Assembly: GCA_003534295.1 (NCBI GenBank)
Contig: DPDV01000012.1
Span: forward strand, 102,570 to 166,569
Origin: Clostridiales bacterium
GTDB lineage: Bacteria > Bacillota > Clostridia > TANB77 > CAG-508
DNA length: 64,000 nucleotides
Direction of reading: 5' to 3'
Shown: positions 8,285 through 18,040 of the stretch, piece by piece
How the letters are laid out: each line of letters begins with the position of its first letter
Position numbering within the stretch: position 1 is the stretch's first letter
Position numbers and translations under genes: made by a program
Notes under the pieces: generated by a model
Told to the model about the DNA's origin: nothing
Seen by the model: the letters and a program-made list of their open reading frames with translations, nothing else
Databases searched by the model: none

Positions 8285-8998
8285 TTGAATAGCTTTATGA
8301 AAAATAAAATAATAAAAGCATTGTTGCTTACTTTTTCAATATTGTTAATAATTGGAGTAATTTTATATTTATTTCCGTTTATAATTAATTTATCAACTCA
8401 CGAAGGTCAGCTGGCATTTAAAAATGAAATTGATAATCTTGGAGTTTGGGGAATTATTGTTTTATTTATGCTTCAACTTCTTCAAATTGTTTTAGTTGTT
8501 TTGCCAGGCGAGCCTTTAGAAATTTTAGCCGGTATGTGTTATGGTCCTATTGGAGGTACTATTTTTATAATTGTATCTGTCTTTATTACTACTACTTTAA
8601 TTTATTTGCTTGTTGGAAAATTCGGAAAAAAGTATTTATACAATACATTCTCAAAGGAAAAAATTCAAAAAATTGAAAACAGCAAATTATTTAAAAATCC
8701 TAAAAAAGCAGAAGTGCTAATGTGTATACTATTCTTTACACCTGGCACTCCTAAGGACTTATTGACATATATTGGGTTTTTATTTCCAATACCACCTATT
8801 AAATTTATATTAATTGCAACTTTTTTAAGATTTCCATCTATAATTTCTTCTACCATAGCTGGTAGCGGATTATCTAATGGAAAGATTTCTATAGTTATAG
8901 TATCTTATGTCATCACTTTTGTAGCTACAGCAATATTTGTTTTCCTTATTAGTAAAAAGGAAAAAGATACCACAGAAGCTATAAAAATATTAAAATAA
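8285..8998 (+). CDS. TVP38/TMEM64 family membrane protein
   Basis: 237 residues with about five to six membrane helices. The family core is visible: FMLQLLQIVLVVLPGEPLEILAGMCYGPIGG and the second half FFTPGTPKDLLTYIGF, which match the VTT/SNARE-associated (DedA-like) fold with reentrant loops. Relatives are lipid scramblase-like or small-molecule exporters; the function here is unknown. The start is uncertain: a TTG at 8285 is only 2 nt from AGGAGG (8277-8282), while the in-frame ATG at 8297 is 14 nt away. The stop codon abuts that of the convergent sortase gene with no gap. Confidence 0.85.
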   Translation: MNSFMKNKIIKALLLTFSILLIIGVILYLFPFIINLSTHEGQLAFKNEIDNLGVWGIIVLFMLQLLQIVLVVLPGEPLEILAGMCYGPIGGTIFIIVSVFITTTLIYLLVGKFGKKYLYNTFSKEKIQKIENSKLFKNPKKAEVLMCILFFTPGTPKDLLTYIGFLFPIPPIKFILIATFLRFPSIISSTIAGSGLSNGKISIVIVSYVITFVATAIFVFLISKKEKDTTEAIKILK

Positions 8999-9730
8999 CT
9001 ATATTGCCCTACACTTTACTACAAGTCTTTCCTTTCCATAGTTTGTGCAGGTTATTAATGTTAGTTCTTTTTGTCCATTTGTATGCTGAGTTGTACATCC
9101 TGTATCTGTTGGTTTAACGACATATTTATCATATACTTGGTATTTTATTCTTCTGCCATATCCATCTGTCAATTCTGCTATGTCACCATTTTTTATAGAG
9201 CTTAATGTTCCAAACATCTTTCCATTTCTATAATTATGACCTACTATGCAGTAATTTCCCACCTCATTTGGATCTGGTCCCCAATATTTATTAAGCGAAA
9301 TTTCTAATAATTCGTCTGATGTATCTGTTAACACTGGATAATTTATTCCTAGTCTTGGTATGTTTAAAATAGCATCTGTTTCATATTCCACTCCATTTGA
9401 AGCAGTATATATTATTGAATTCTCTTGCACTTCTTCTATTCTTTTTGCTTGCTCCGGTGTCAATTCTTCTTGGTCGTCTATAATTACTCTAATAATGTCA
9501 TCTTCTGGCTGTCTTGTTGTTGTGTCTATTGCATTCGTTGCAGCAATCTGATTTAATATTTCTTGTGATACTTTTTCATTTTTATTTCTATCATACTCTG
9601 CATAAACATAATAAGAAAATAAAGCAAACACCAAAAAAACAGATAAAAAGAATTCAATTTTATAAAGCATTCTTTTTCTCTTAAATTCTGGCGTAATATA
9701 CAGTTTTTCTGTTACAAGAATTTGATTCAT
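8999..9730 (-). CDS. Sortase
   Basis: 243 residues: a short basic cytoplasmic start, one membrane helix (24-44), a linker, and a sortase domain from about 118. The catalytic triad is visible: H165 in VGHNYRNGKMF, C228 in TLITCTN and R235 in ERLVVKCRA. The enzyme cuts LPxTG-like signals and joins proteins to peptidoglycan outside the cell. The subclass is unclear; it looks nearer class D or B than housekeeping class A. No substrate is adjacent, but the large protein at 37837-42165 ends in LQTG, a membrane helix and RK, a plausible substrate. Confidence 0.92.
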   Translation of the reverse strand: MNQILVTEKLYITPEFKRKRMLYKIEFFLSVFLVFALFSYYVYAEYDRNKNEKVSQEILNQIAATNAIDTTTRQPEDDIIRVIIDDQEELTPEQAKRIEEVQENSIIYTASNGVEYETDAILNIPRLGINYPVLTDTSDELLEISLNKYWGPDPNEVGNYCIVGHNYRNGKMFGTLSSIKNGDIAELTDGYGRRIKYQVYDKYVVKPTDTGCTTQHTNGQKELTLITCTNYGKERLVVKCRAI

Positions 9731-9776
9731 ACTTATCTCCTATTATATATTTATTATAGCATACATTTTTGTATTT

Positions 9777-10631
9777 TTAAATACACTTTGCCAGCAAATT
9801 TGAAATTTCACAAAATTGTTCAATTGTTAACTTTTCTCCTCTTGTATTTAATTCAATTTCCAATTCGTTAAATATGTCTATTGCTTGTTGCTTACTTTTT
9901 ATTATTCCACCATTTAATAAGCTATTTATTAATGTTTTTCTTCTTTGCATAAAGCTTATTTTTATTAATCTAAAAAATAATTCTTCGTTTATAGGTTTAA
10001 CCACTGGTTCATCCCTTAGTACTAATTTTATAACTTGAGAATCAACTTCTGGTGCTGGAATAAATTTATAATTTTCAACATTTAATATTACTTTTGGATT
10101 TGAATAATAATACACCGAATATGTAATCGCTCCAGAATTTTTATCTCCTGGAATTGCTGTTAATCTTTCTGCCACTTCTTTTTGTATCATTACTGTTATT
10201 GTTTCTATTGGTAGTTTTTTTTCTAACAACTGCATAATAATAGGAGTTGTAATATAGTAAGGAAGATTTGCAACAACTTTGGCTGTTTTAAATCCGTTTT
10301 TCTCTATTACTTCCTTTAAATCTACTTTTAATACATCCTCATTTATAATTTCTAGGTTTGTGTATAATAAAAATCTGTCTTGTAATACTTTAATCATTTT
10401 TTTATCAAGCTCTATTGCAATTACCTTTTTAGCTTTTTCTAATAGCTTTTGGGTTAAAGTTCCAAGACCTGGCCCAATTTCTATTACCAAGTCATCTGTT
10501 GTTAAGTCAGAGGCCTCTACTATTTTTTCTATAGATTCATCATCAACCAAAAAGTTTTGACCTAAGCTTTTATTAGCAGTAATATTATATTTTTTCATTA
10601 GAAACTTAGTCTCATCGTACACATTATTCAT
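9777..10631 (-). CDS. rsmA: 16S rRNA (adenine1518-N6/adenine1519-N6)-dimethyltransferase
   Basis: 284 residues. KSLGQNFLVD near the start, SAM-binding EIGPGLGTLTQ, and the catalytic NLPYYITTPI motif identify RsmA (KsgA), which dimethylates two adjacent adenines in the 3' hairpin of 16S rRNA late in 30S assembly. The C-terminal helical domain contains MQRRKTLINSL, typical of the family. It stands alone between the sortase gene and the divergent PBP gene. Confidence 0.97.
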   Translation of the reverse strand: MNNVYDETKFLMKKYNITANKSLGQNFLVDDESIEKIVEASDLTTDDLVIEIGPGLGTLTQKLLEKAKKVIAIELDKKMIKVLQDRFLLYTNLEIINEDVLKVDLKEVIEKNGFKTAKVVANLPYYITTPIIMQLLEKKLPIETITVMIQKEVAERLTAIPGDKNSGAITYSVYYYSNPKVILNVENYKFIPAPEVDSQVIKLVLRDEPVVKPINEELFFRLIKISFMQRRKTLINSLLNGGIIKSKQQAIDIFNELEIELNTRGEKLTIEQFCEISNLLAKCI

Positions 10632-10671
10632 TGTTAATTCAATTCTCCTATTATGTATAAATTATGTTTAT

Positions 10672-10700
10672 ATTTTATCATGTTTATGTTGATATTGCAA
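10672..10700 (-). promoter_or_regulatory. Probable promoter of rsmA
   Basis: Minus strand TTGCAA (10700-10695), 17-nt spacer, TAAAAT (10677-10672), about 40 nt before the start codon. Confidence 0.5.
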
Positions 10701-10724
10701 TGTATTAAACATTGTTTAAAAGCA

Positions 10725-10753
10725 TTGATTTTTGTTTTATTATATAATAAAAT
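10725..10753 (+). promoter_or_regulatory. Probable promoter of the PBP gene
   Basis: TTGATT (10725-10730), 17-nt spacer, TAAAAT (10748-10753), 29 nt before the ATG and divergent from the rsmA promoter. Confidence 0.5.
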
Positions 10754-10782
10754 GTTGTTATTATTAAAAAAGTAGGTGTAAA

Positions 10783-13029
10783 ATGAATACAAAGAACAAA
10801 AGCAAAGCCCCAAAATACTCTAGGGCTCTGAGATTAAGAAATGGTATGATTGCAATATTTTGTGTGTTTTTATTGCTAATTGGACGTTTATTTTGGTTAC
10901 AATTTATTAAAGGTCCTTGGTTAAAGGAACAAATGTATAGTCAATTAATTACTAGTAGAGCAATAAGTCCTAAAAGAGGTACTATATATGATACAAACGG
11001 AAAAGAGTTAGCTATAAGCGCTGCTGTAGATACTGTTACCATTAATCCAGACCTTATAAAAGTATCTGAGGAAAACAAAGAATTAGAAGAAATTAAAACT
11101 AAAGCTTTAAAAGAGAAAGTTGCGAAAGCTTTTTCAGAGATCTTTGAATTAGATTATGAAAAAACTTTAGCTAAAGTTAATAGCACAAGCTGGTTAGAGA
11201 CAATTGTTTCAAAGGTTCAAAAAGACAAAATTGATAAACTGAAAAAATGGATGGAAGAGGAAAAGATTTATTCTGGCATTAATATAGATGAAGATACCAA
11301 AAGATATTATCCTTACAATAATTTAGCATCAAATTTAATAGGTTTTTGTGGAGATGAAAATAGAGGCTTAGAGGGATTAGAAAATGAATTTGATTCTTTA
11401 TTAACTGGTACACCTGGAAGAATAATTACTTCTCAAGATGCAATCCAAGAATTCATTCCTGATCAGAACGAGACCCTATTTGTTGCAGAAAATGGTAATA
11501 ATATAACATTAACATTAGATGTAAATATTCAGGCTATTGCTGAAAAATATTTGGAGCAAGCTTGCAAAGAAAATAATTGTGCTCGTGGCGGAAATGTTAT
11601 AATTATGAATCCAAATAATGGTGACATTTTGGCAATGGCAACTTACCCAAACTATAATTTAAACACTCCTTATAAAGTCACAAGTATTACTGAGGACAAG
11701 TGGAAAGAAATGACTTCTGAGCAAAAGTCTAATGCTATGTATAGTATGTGGAGAAATAGAGCTCTTTCCGATAGATATGAACCTGGTTCTGTTTTTAAGG
11801 TTATAACTGCTGCAATTGGTTTAGAAGAAAATTTGGTTTCTCCTGATGAAAAAAATGTTTTTGATTGTCCTGGATATCATGTTGTAGCTGGAAATACCAT
11901 TTATTGTTGGAAAGGTATACCTGGCCATGGTAAACAAAGTTTAAGAGATGCTTTGTGCAATTCTTGTAACCCAGCATTTATGGAATTAGGCGAGAAGATT
12001 GGTGCTAAAACACTATATAAATATTTTGAAGCTTTTGGTTTATTTGACTCAACCAATTTAACTTCTGGTGATGTTAGCGGAAACTTCTGGGACTTAGAAG
12101 ATGTTGGTCCTGTTGAGCTGGCTACCTCTTCATTTGGTCAAAGATTTGGTATAACACCATTGCAAATGGCAACCGCTATATGTTGTATAGCAAATGATGG
12201 CATATTAGTTCAACCTAAAATAATAAAACAGGTTACAAATACTGATACTGGTGCAACCACAAATATAGATACAACAGTAATAAGACAAGTAGTTTCTAAG
12301 GAAACATCTGAAAATCTTTTAAATATGATGGAATCGGTAGTAACATCTGGTACAGGAAGGTACGGAAGAGTTACAGGCTACTCTGTGGCAGGAAAAACCG
12401 GAACATCAGAACCATCACCAGGTGCAGAGGAAGATGGATATGTTGCGTCATATATTGCTATTTCCCCTGTAGAAAGTCCAGAAGTTGTTGCTCTTGTAAC
12501 ATTATATGCTCCTGAGGGAGATAGTCATCAAGGTGGTCAAATTGCTGGACCTGTTGCTTCTCAAATATTAACAGAAGTATTACCATATTTACAAATTCCT
12601 TCTGACAGTAGTGGCTCAACTACTGGAAGCAGTAGCTCAAATTCTACTACTACACTACCAAATGTAGTAAACAAAACTATTGCAGAAGCAAATAAAATTA
12701 TAGAAAACGCAGGCTTTAATTGTATTATATCAGGAGGTTCTGAAGAAATTGTCACAGAACAAATGCCTAAAGCTGGAACCCAATTACTGAAAGACTCTAT
12801 TGTTAAAATATATTCTGCTGGACATGAAGCAAGAGTATCACAAACAGTTCCAGATTTAAAAGGAAAGTCTTTATCCGAGGCAAGAACAATTTTAAAGGAC
12901 CGAAATTTAAATATTCAAGTTAGTGGTTCTGGAATAGTTATAAGTCAAGATCCTATTGCAGGCACTTCTGTAGAAGAAGGTACACTAATAGCTGTTTCTA
13001 TGAAACCAGAAATACAAGATGCACATTAA
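10783..13029 (+). CDS. Class B penicillin-binding protein with two PASTA domains (PBP2/SpoVD-like)
   Basis: 748 residues. One N-terminal membrane anchor (about 22-42), a dimerisation domain starting at RAISPKRGTIYDTNG, then the transpeptidase domain with the active-site serine in YEPGSVFKV (about residue 336), the SxN motif SCN (about 393) and KTG in AGKTGTSEP (about 537). Two PASTA repeats follow (about 618-685 and 687-747) after a Ser/Thr-rich linker. Such enzymes cross-link peptidoglycan at the septum or, as SpoVD, in the spore cortex; the PASTA tail fits either. It stands alone, outside a dcw cluster, so which role it has cannot be decided. Confidence 0.93.
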   Translation: MNTKNKSKAPKYSRALRLRNGMIAIFCVFLLLIGRLFWLQFIKGPWLKEQMYSQLITSRAISPKRGTIYDTNGKELAISAAVDTVTINPDLIKVSEENKELEEIKTKALKEKVAKAFSEIFELDYEKTLAKVNSTSWLETIVSKVQKDKIDKLKKWMEEEKIYSGINIDEDTKRYYPYNNLASNLIGFCGDENRGLEGLENEFDSLLTGTPGRIITSQDAIQEFIPDQNETLFVAENGNNITLTLDVNIQAIAEKYLEQACKENNCARGGNVIIMNPNNGDILAMATYPNYNLNTPYKVTSITEDKWKEMTSEQKSNAMYSMWRNRALSDRYEPGSVFKVITAAIGLEENLVSPDEKNVFDCPGYHVVAGNTIYCWKGIPGHGKQSLRDALCNSCNPAFMELGEKIGAKTLYKYFEAFGLFDSTNLTSGDVSGNFWDLEDVGPVELATSSFGQRFGITPLQMATAICCIANDGILVQPKIIKQVTNTDTGATTNIDTTVIRQVVSKETSENLLNMMESVVTSGTGRYGRVTGYSVAGKTGTSEPSPGAEEDGYVASYIAISPVESPEVVALVTLYAPEGDSHQGGQIAGPVASQILTEVLPYLQIPSDSSGSTTGSSSSNSTTTLPNVVNKTIAEANKIIENAGFNCIISGGSEEIVTEQMPKAGTQLLKDSIVKIYSAGHEARVSQTVPDLKGKSLSEARTILKDRNLNIQVSGSGIVISQDPIAGTSVEEGTLIAVSMKPEIQDAH

Positions 13030-13036
13030 GGCATAA

Positions 13037-13070
13037 AAAAATTAAAGGAGTATAAGCTCCTTTAATTTTT
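13037..13070. terminator. Intrinsic terminator between PBP gene and ftsH
   Basis: 14-bp stem AAAAATTAAAGGAG / CTCCTTTAATTTTT with a 6-nt loop and flanking A and T runs, working for both converging genes. Confidence 0.9.
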
Positions 13071-13077
13071 TATAATT

Positions 13078-14889
13078 TTAATTATTGAATATTGCATCAA
13101 ATTCTTCTCCATCTATTTTTTCTTTTTCTAACAATATTCCTGCTACAACATGTAATTTTTCCATATTAGCATTTAATATTTCTGCTGCTTTTTTATATGC
13201 ATAATCAATTATACTTTTTACTTCTTCATCTATTATTGCAGCTGTTTCTTCTGAATACTCTTTGCTCTGTGCAAAATCTCTTCCTAAAAATACTTCTTCT
13301 TGATTTTGTCCTAAGGTTATAGTGCCAACTCTTTCACTCATTCCATATTTTGTAACCATATTTCTTGCAATCTTCGTTGCACGTTCTATATCATTACTTG
13401 CTCCTGTTGATATATCGTCTAATACCAATTTTTCTGATACTCTTCCACCTAATAGTGAAACTATATTTTCTATCATTTCTGTTCTAGACATAAAAGACTT
13501 ATCTTCTGTTGGTCTATACATAGTATATCCTCCAGCCATTCCTCTTGGTATAATTGATATTTGATGAACAGGATCTTGTGTTGGTAAAAATCTACTTACA
13601 ACTGCATGCCCTGCCTCATGATATGCCACTAATTTTTGTTCTTTTTCGCTTCTAACTCTAGTCCTTTTTTCAGGTCCCATTGTTACTTTAACCATTGCAT
13701 CTTCTACTTCTGTCATACTAATTTCTGGTTTATTTCTTCTTGCAGCCAATAAAGCCGCCTCATTTAATACATTTTCCAAATCTGCACCTGAAAATCCTGA
13801 TGTATTTTTTGCAATTGTTTTTAAATCTACATCTGGTGCCAATTTCTTCTTTCTGCTATGAACTTCTAAGATTTCCTCTCTTGCTTTAACATCTGGTGCC
13901 GATACTACTATTTGTCTATCAAATCTTCCTGGTCTTAATAAAGCTTTGTCTAATACGTCTGGTCTATTGGTTGCAGCTAATACTATTACTCCTTCATTAG
14001 CTGAGAATCCATCCATCTCTACTAATAACTGATTTAGTGTTTGTTCTCTTTCATCATGTCCTCCGCCAAGTCCTGCACCTCTTTGACGACCAACTGCATC
14101 TATTTCATCTATAAATACAATACATGGTGCTTTTTTCTTTGCTTCTTCAAATAAATCTCTTACTCTAGAAGCTCCTACACCAACAAACATTTCTACAAAG
14201 TCTGAACCACTTATAATGAAGAATGGTACACCTGCCTCTCCTGCAACTGCTTTTGCTAAAAGTGTTTTTCCTGTTCCAGGTTGCCCTACCAATAAAACTC
14301 CTTTTGGAATTCTTGCACCCATCTCTGTGAATTTTCTTGGATTTTTTAAAAATTCAACTATTTCTTCTAATTCTTCTTTTTCCTCATCTACACCAGCCAC
14401 ATCATTAAATGTTACTTTTGTTTTATCTGTTGGATTTAATATTTTAGCTCTGCTCTTTCCAAAAGACATTGTTTTATTTGAGCCAGCTCCTCCTTGTGCT
14501 CCACTATTCATAAATAAGAACCAGAATATAAAGAATATAATTAATATTCCAAATGGTGTTAAAAGACTTAGTATTGTTACAAATAAAGATTCTGATTTTT
14601 CTGTTACCTTTATTGTACCTGTTTTCATACTATCTTCTAATGCTGACATTAGATGTTCAACACTTGGTATATTTACCTCTTTAGTAACATTTTGGTTCTT
14701 TAATTTTACATTTGCTTTTACCTTATCTGCCGAAATTTCTATTTCTTTTACTTCACCTGCTTCTACTTTAGAAAGTAATTCCGAGTAGGCAAGCCTATTC
14801 TCAGTATTATCAATTATTGATGATATTAAGACTATAAATATTATAAATGTTATTAGCCACATAGCTAAAGATTTTATTCCATTTTTCAA
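13078..14889 (-). CDS. ftsH: ATP-dependent zinc metalloprotease FtsH
   Basis: 603 residues. Two membrane helices (about 9-26 and 104-127) flank a small extracytoplasmic domain. The AAA module has Walker A GQPGTGKT (202-209), Walker B IVFIDEIDA and the second region of homology with AATNRPDVLD. The zinc protease site is HEAGH (424-428). FtsH forms a membrane hexamer that degrades unassembled membrane proteins and short-lived regulators. It follows tilS on the same strand, as tilS-ftsH do in many Firmicutes, though hpt is missing between them. Confidence 0.98.
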   Translation of the reverse strand: MKNGIKSLAMWLITFIIFIVLISSIIDNTENRLAYSELLSKVEAGEVKEIEISADKVKANVKLKNQNVTKEVNIPSVEHLMSALEDSMKTGTIKVTEKSESLFVTILSLLTPFGILIIFFIFWFLFMNSGAQGGAGSNKTMSFGKSRAKILNPTDKTKVTFNDVAGVDEEKEELEEIVEFLKNPRKFTEMGARIPKGVLLVGQPGTGKTLLAKAVAGEAGVPFFIISGSDFVEMFVGVGASRVRDLFEEAKKKAPCIVFIDEIDAVGRQRGAGLGGGHDEREQTLNQLLVEMDGFSANEGVIVLAATNRPDVLDKALLRPGRFDRQIVVSAPDVKAREEILEVHSRKKKLAPDVDLKTIAKNTSGFSGADLENVLNEAALLAARRNKPEISMTEVEDAMVKVTMGPEKRTRVRSEKEQKLVAYHEAGHAVVSRFLPTQDPVHQISIIPRGMAGGYTMYRPTEDKSFMSRTEMIENIVSLLGGRVSEKLVLDDISTGASNDIERATKIARNMVTKYGMSERVGTITLGQNQEEVFLGRDFAQSKEYSEETAAIIDEEVKSIIDYAYKKAAEILNANMEKLHVVAGILLEKEKIDGEEFDAIFNN

Positions 14890-14996
14890 GTTAATGCCTC
14901 CTTTTACTATTTAAGGAATATATCATAAAGATTTTGGTATTTCAAGTGTTTTACTAAAGTTTTTTTGTTCACACCCTAGTCATATCAAGGCTTTCC

Positions 14997-15992
14997 TTAC
15001 GGAAGTTTACAATACCTCGTAAAAAAGATTTTTTTATTTTTTATCATTATTTTTATATTTTTATTTGGTGTTAAGTATTTATTACCAATATTATTTTTAC
15101 ATAATTTAATAACATCTTCAATATGTATTTTTTCTATTCCGTTAGTAGTCCCTAAAAGCTCATTAATAGTATATATTATAAGTCTTGATTTTATTACTTT
15201 TTCTAAAACATTAAATTTTTTTAAATCTAAAATTATTTCTTTTTCAGTTCTACTTATAAAAGTCTCTTTATATGACTGTTTTACTATTGATTTGAAATAC
15301 ATTTCATCAGTTGCTATAAGATGGGACATTCTATTTATTGTTTCTATAATATTAGGATTAAAATTCTCTTGTATATACGGAATAAGCATATTCCTAATTT
15401 TATTTCTTGTATATATGCTTTCTTGATTTGTTTTGTCATACTTAGGGTTTAAACCTTTTTCATTACAATATTGTTCAATTTCTTGTCTGGTACATTCAAT
15501 TATAGGTCGTATAAGTTTGTTATCTCTTATTGGTTCTATACCTTTAAGCCCTGTACTTCCACTTCCCCTTAAGAAATTCATTAGTACTGTTTCTGCATTA
15601 TCATTTGCATTATGCGCTGTAGCAATTTTATTTCCACCAACTAAGTTCTTTACCTCTTCAAAAAAATCATATCTAATTTTTCTTCCAACCTCTTCTGTCC
15701 CTAGCTTTTTTTCTTTAGCTATTTGTAAAACATCTACCTTCTTTACAAAACATTTTATATCCCTCTGCTTACAAAAATCTTGTACAAACTCTGTTTCAGA
15801 GTCAGCCTCTTTTCTTATCATATGATTAATATGTGCAACTACAATGTTTATTTTAAGTTCATTTTGTAAATTTTTTAATACATTCAATAAACAAATAGAA
15901 TCTGGCCCCCCAGACACTCCCACTACTATAGTATCCCCAGATTTTATTTGTTCATACCTTTTTATGGTATTTAATACCTTATCCTCCAACAT
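14997..15992 (-). CDS. tilS: tRNA(Ile)-lysidine synthase
   Basis: Contains the PP-loop ATP pyrophosphatase motif GVSGGPDSICLL, HINHMIRKEADSE, and TAHNANDNAETVLMNFLRGSGSTGLKGI, which define TilS. It attaches lysine to C34 of tRNA-Ile(CAU), changing it to read AUA. I place the start at the ATG at 15992 (331 aa) because AAAGGGG lies 4 nt upstream; an in-frame GTG at 16010 would add six residues but has no ribosome binding site. The C-terminal substrate-binding domain (about 230-331) is present and slightly short. Confidence 0.95.
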   Translation of the reverse strand: MLEDKVLNTIKRYEQIKSGDTIVVGVSGGPDSICLLNVLKNLQNELKINIVVAHINHMIRKEADSETEFVQDFCKQRDIKCFVKKVDVLQIAKEKKLGTEEVGRKIRYDFFEEVKNLVGGNKIATAHNANDNAETVLMNFLRGSGSTGLKGIEPIRDNKLIRPIIECTRQEIEQYCNEKGLNPKYDKTNQESIYTRNKIRNMLIPYIQENFNPNIIETINRMSHLIATDEMYFKSIVKQSYKETFISRTEKEIILDLKKFNVLEKVIKSRLIIYTINELLGTTNGIEKIHIEDVIKLCKNNIGNKYLTPNKNIKIMIKNKKIFFTRYCKLP

Positions 15993-16005
15993 ATTTCCCC
16001 TTTCT

Positions 16006-16035
16006 GTCACAAAAAGGAGCGTCCCTATAGTGACA
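16006..16035. repeat. Short palindromic intergenic element between dnaB and tilS
   Basis: GTCAC (16006-16010) and GTGAC (16031-16035) flank AAAAAGGAGCGTCCCTATA. The AGGAGCGTCCCTA core resembles the GGGAC-type dispersed repeats seen at 44049-44107. Only one copy of this exact form is seen in the window. Confidence 0.35.
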
Positions 16036-16037
16036 AC

Positions 16038-17378
16038 TTATTCTCTGTATCTTTCTATATTTGCGAATTTTGTATAGTTTGCTAGCCATAATAGTTCTAC
16101 CGTTCCTGTTGCTCCCGATCTATGTTTTGCTATTATTACTTCTGCAATATTTTTCTTTTCTGTGTCTTCATTGTAGTAGTCATCTCTATATAAAAACATT
16201 ACAATGTCTGCATCTTGCTCTATTGAACCTGATTCACGTAAGTCTGAAAGCATTGGTCTATGGTCTATTCTTTGCTCTGGTGCACGTGATAATTGTGATA
16301 ATGCTATAACAGGTACATCTATTTCCTTTGCTAATATTTTTAAGGACCTACTTATCTCTGCTATTTCTTGTTCACGGCTTCCTCCTTTTTTATTACTGCC
16401 TTGAACTAATTGTAAATAGTCTATTACAACTAATCCTATATTTTTTTCTAATTTCATTTTTCTGCATTTTGCCCTTATTTCCATTATTGAAATACCCGGA
16501 GTATCATCTATATATATACCCGCTTCTGAAAGTTCTCCTGATGTTGCTGCTAATTTTGCCCATTCATCATCATCTATTTTTCCCGTTCTAACTTTTGCAC
16601 TATCCACCATTGCTTCACTGCATAAAATTCTGTTTGTCATTTGTTCTTTAGACATTTCTAAGCTAAATATCGCTACTGGAACTTTTGCTCTTACTGCTGC
16701 ATTTGTGGCTATATTTAACGCAAACGCGGATTTTCCCATAGCAGGTCTTGCAGCAACCAGTATCAAGTCTGAATTGTGTAGTCCTGAAGTTCTATAGTCC
16801 AAATCCACAAATCCTGTTGGAACGCCTGTAATTGATTCTTTTTGGTTATATAATTGTTCCAATTGTGTAAATGTGTCTACTAGAATGTCTTTTATAGATG
16901 AATATCCCTTTTGATTCTTTTTTTGCATTACCTGAAAAATCTTTTTTTCTGCTGTATCTATTACTTGTTCTACCTCTTGTGTAGGGTCATATCCAAGTGT
17001 TATTAATTCATCCGCAGTTTTTATTAATGCTCTTAGCATTGATTTTTCTTCCACTATTTTTATATATTGTTCTACATTTGATGTTGTAGGTACTTTGTCT
17101 GGTAATTGAACTATATATTCCAAACCACCAACAGCCTCAAACTTTCCCATTGATTTTAGCTCTGATTTTAATGTTATAATGTCTATTGGCTCTGCCCTAT
17201 TGTATAAATTTAGTATTGCAGAATATATTATTTTATTATCTTCTCTGTAAAAATCTTGCTCTTGCAATACTTCTACTGCTGCTATTACTGCATCTTTATC
17301 TGTTAACATACTGCCTATAATAGCTTGTTCTGCTTCTATATCGTGTGGTGGAATTCTGCCTAACTCCATTTTTTTCAT
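16038..17378 (-). CDS. dnaB: Replicative DNA helicase DnaB
   Basis: 446 residues: the N-terminal helical DnaB domain (PPHDIEAEQAIIGSML at the start), a linker, and the RecA-like helicase domain with Walker A ARPAMGKSAFA, Walker B VVIDYLQL and the arginine-finger region. This is the hexameric helicase that unwinds DNA ahead of the replisome (called DnaC in Bacillus). It follows rplI by 24 nt, the usual Firmicute order rplI-dnaB. Confidence 0.98.
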   Translation of the reverse strand: MKKMELGRIPPHDIEAEQAIIGSMLTDKDAVIAAVEVLQEQDFYREDNKIIYSAILNLYNRAEPIDIITLKSELKSMGKFEAVGGLEYIVQLPDKVPTTSNVEQYIKIVEEKSMLRALIKTADELITLGYDPTQEVEQVIDTAEKKIFQVMQKKNQKGYSSIKDILVDTFTQLEQLYNQKESITGVPTGFVDLDYRTSGLHNSDLILVAARPAMGKSAFALNIATNAAVRAKVPVAIFSLEMSKEQMTNRILCSEAMVDSAKVRTGKIDDDEWAKLAATSGELSEAGIYIDDTPGISIMEIRAKCRKMKLEKNIGLVVIDYLQLVQGSNKKGGSREQEIAEISRSLKILAKEIDVPVIALSQLSRAPEQRIDHRPMLSDLRESGSIEQDADIVMFLYRDDYYNEDTEKKNIAEVIIAKHRSGATGTVELLWLANYTKFANIERYRE

Positions 17379-17402
17379 TCCTTTCTTAATATACGAGTCC
17401 TA

Positions 17403-17849
17403 CTATTCTGCAATTATATTCACTGTTAATTTTGCATTTACTCCTTCATATAATTTTATATTTATTGTAAATCTTCCTATATTTTTTATAGTTTCTTTTA
17501 CTTCTATCTTCTTTTTATCTATTTCTATTTTATACTGTTCTTTTAAATTTTCTGATATTTCTTTTGAGGTTACCCCTCCAAATATCTTTCCATTTTCTCC
17601 AGCTTTTACTTTTATTGTTAAAACTAGTTCTTTTAACTTATTTGCTACTTCTATTGCATCATTTTTTTCATTTTGTTTTTTAAATTTATTAGCTTCATTC
17701 TTTGATTCTAGTTTTCCTAAATTTTCTTTTGTTGCCTCTACTGCTAATTTTTTTGGAAATAAGTAATTTCTTGCATATCCATCACTTGCATTTATTATTT
17801 CATCTTTTTTCCCTACGCCCTTTATATTGTCTAATAAAATTACCTTCAT
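17403..17849 (-). CDS. rplI: Ribosomal protein bL9
   Basis: 148 residues, normal length. The start MKVILLDNIKGVGKKDEI and NASDGYARNYLFPKKLAVEAT are the bL9 signature; a long helix links to the C-terminal RNA-binding domain (GGVTSKEISENLKEQY). It binds domain V of 23S rRNA near the L1 stalk. First gene of the rplI-dnaB-tilS-ftsH run. Confidence 0.98.
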   Translation of the reverse strand: MKVILLDNIKGVGKKDEIINASDGYARNYLFPKKLAVEATKENLGKLESKNEANKFKKQNEKNDAIEVANKLKELVLTIKVKAGENGKIFGGVTSKEISENLKEQYKIEIDKKKIEVKETIKNIGRFTINIKLYEGVNAKLTVNIIAE

Positions 17850-17922
17850 ATAATCATTCCTCTCTTTATCTTCTTTAATACTTTTTTAAAATTCTAGTAT
17901 TTAATTTAAAATGCTTTTATTA

Positions 17923-17951
17923 ATTATATCTTATAGAGTTTCTTCTATCAA
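17923..17951 (-). promoter_or_regulatory. Promoter of rplI-dnaB
   Basis: Minus strand TTGATA (17951-17946), 17-nt spacer, TATAAT (17928-17923). Predicted start near 17916, a leader of about 67 nt. Confidence 0.7.
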
Positions 17952-17994
17952 TAGCTTTTACCCACTTTTATATATATTAAAGTCAATTGTTTAT

Positions 17995-18026
17995 AAGAGG
18001 GCAAATACCAGTTGTATTGCCCTCTT
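17995..18026. terminator. Hairpin after gdpP
   Basis: 10-bp stem AAGAGGGCAA / TTGCCCTCTT with a 12-nt loop, starting 14 nt beyond the gdpP stop. The T-run is stronger on the plus strand; in the gdpP direction only TTATAA follows. Confidence 0.65.
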
Positions 18027-18040
18027 TTTTATTATTCCTC

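Noticed and set aside
10279..10560. Plus-strand frame inside rsmA
   Set aside because: Antisense shadow of a clear rsmA gene.
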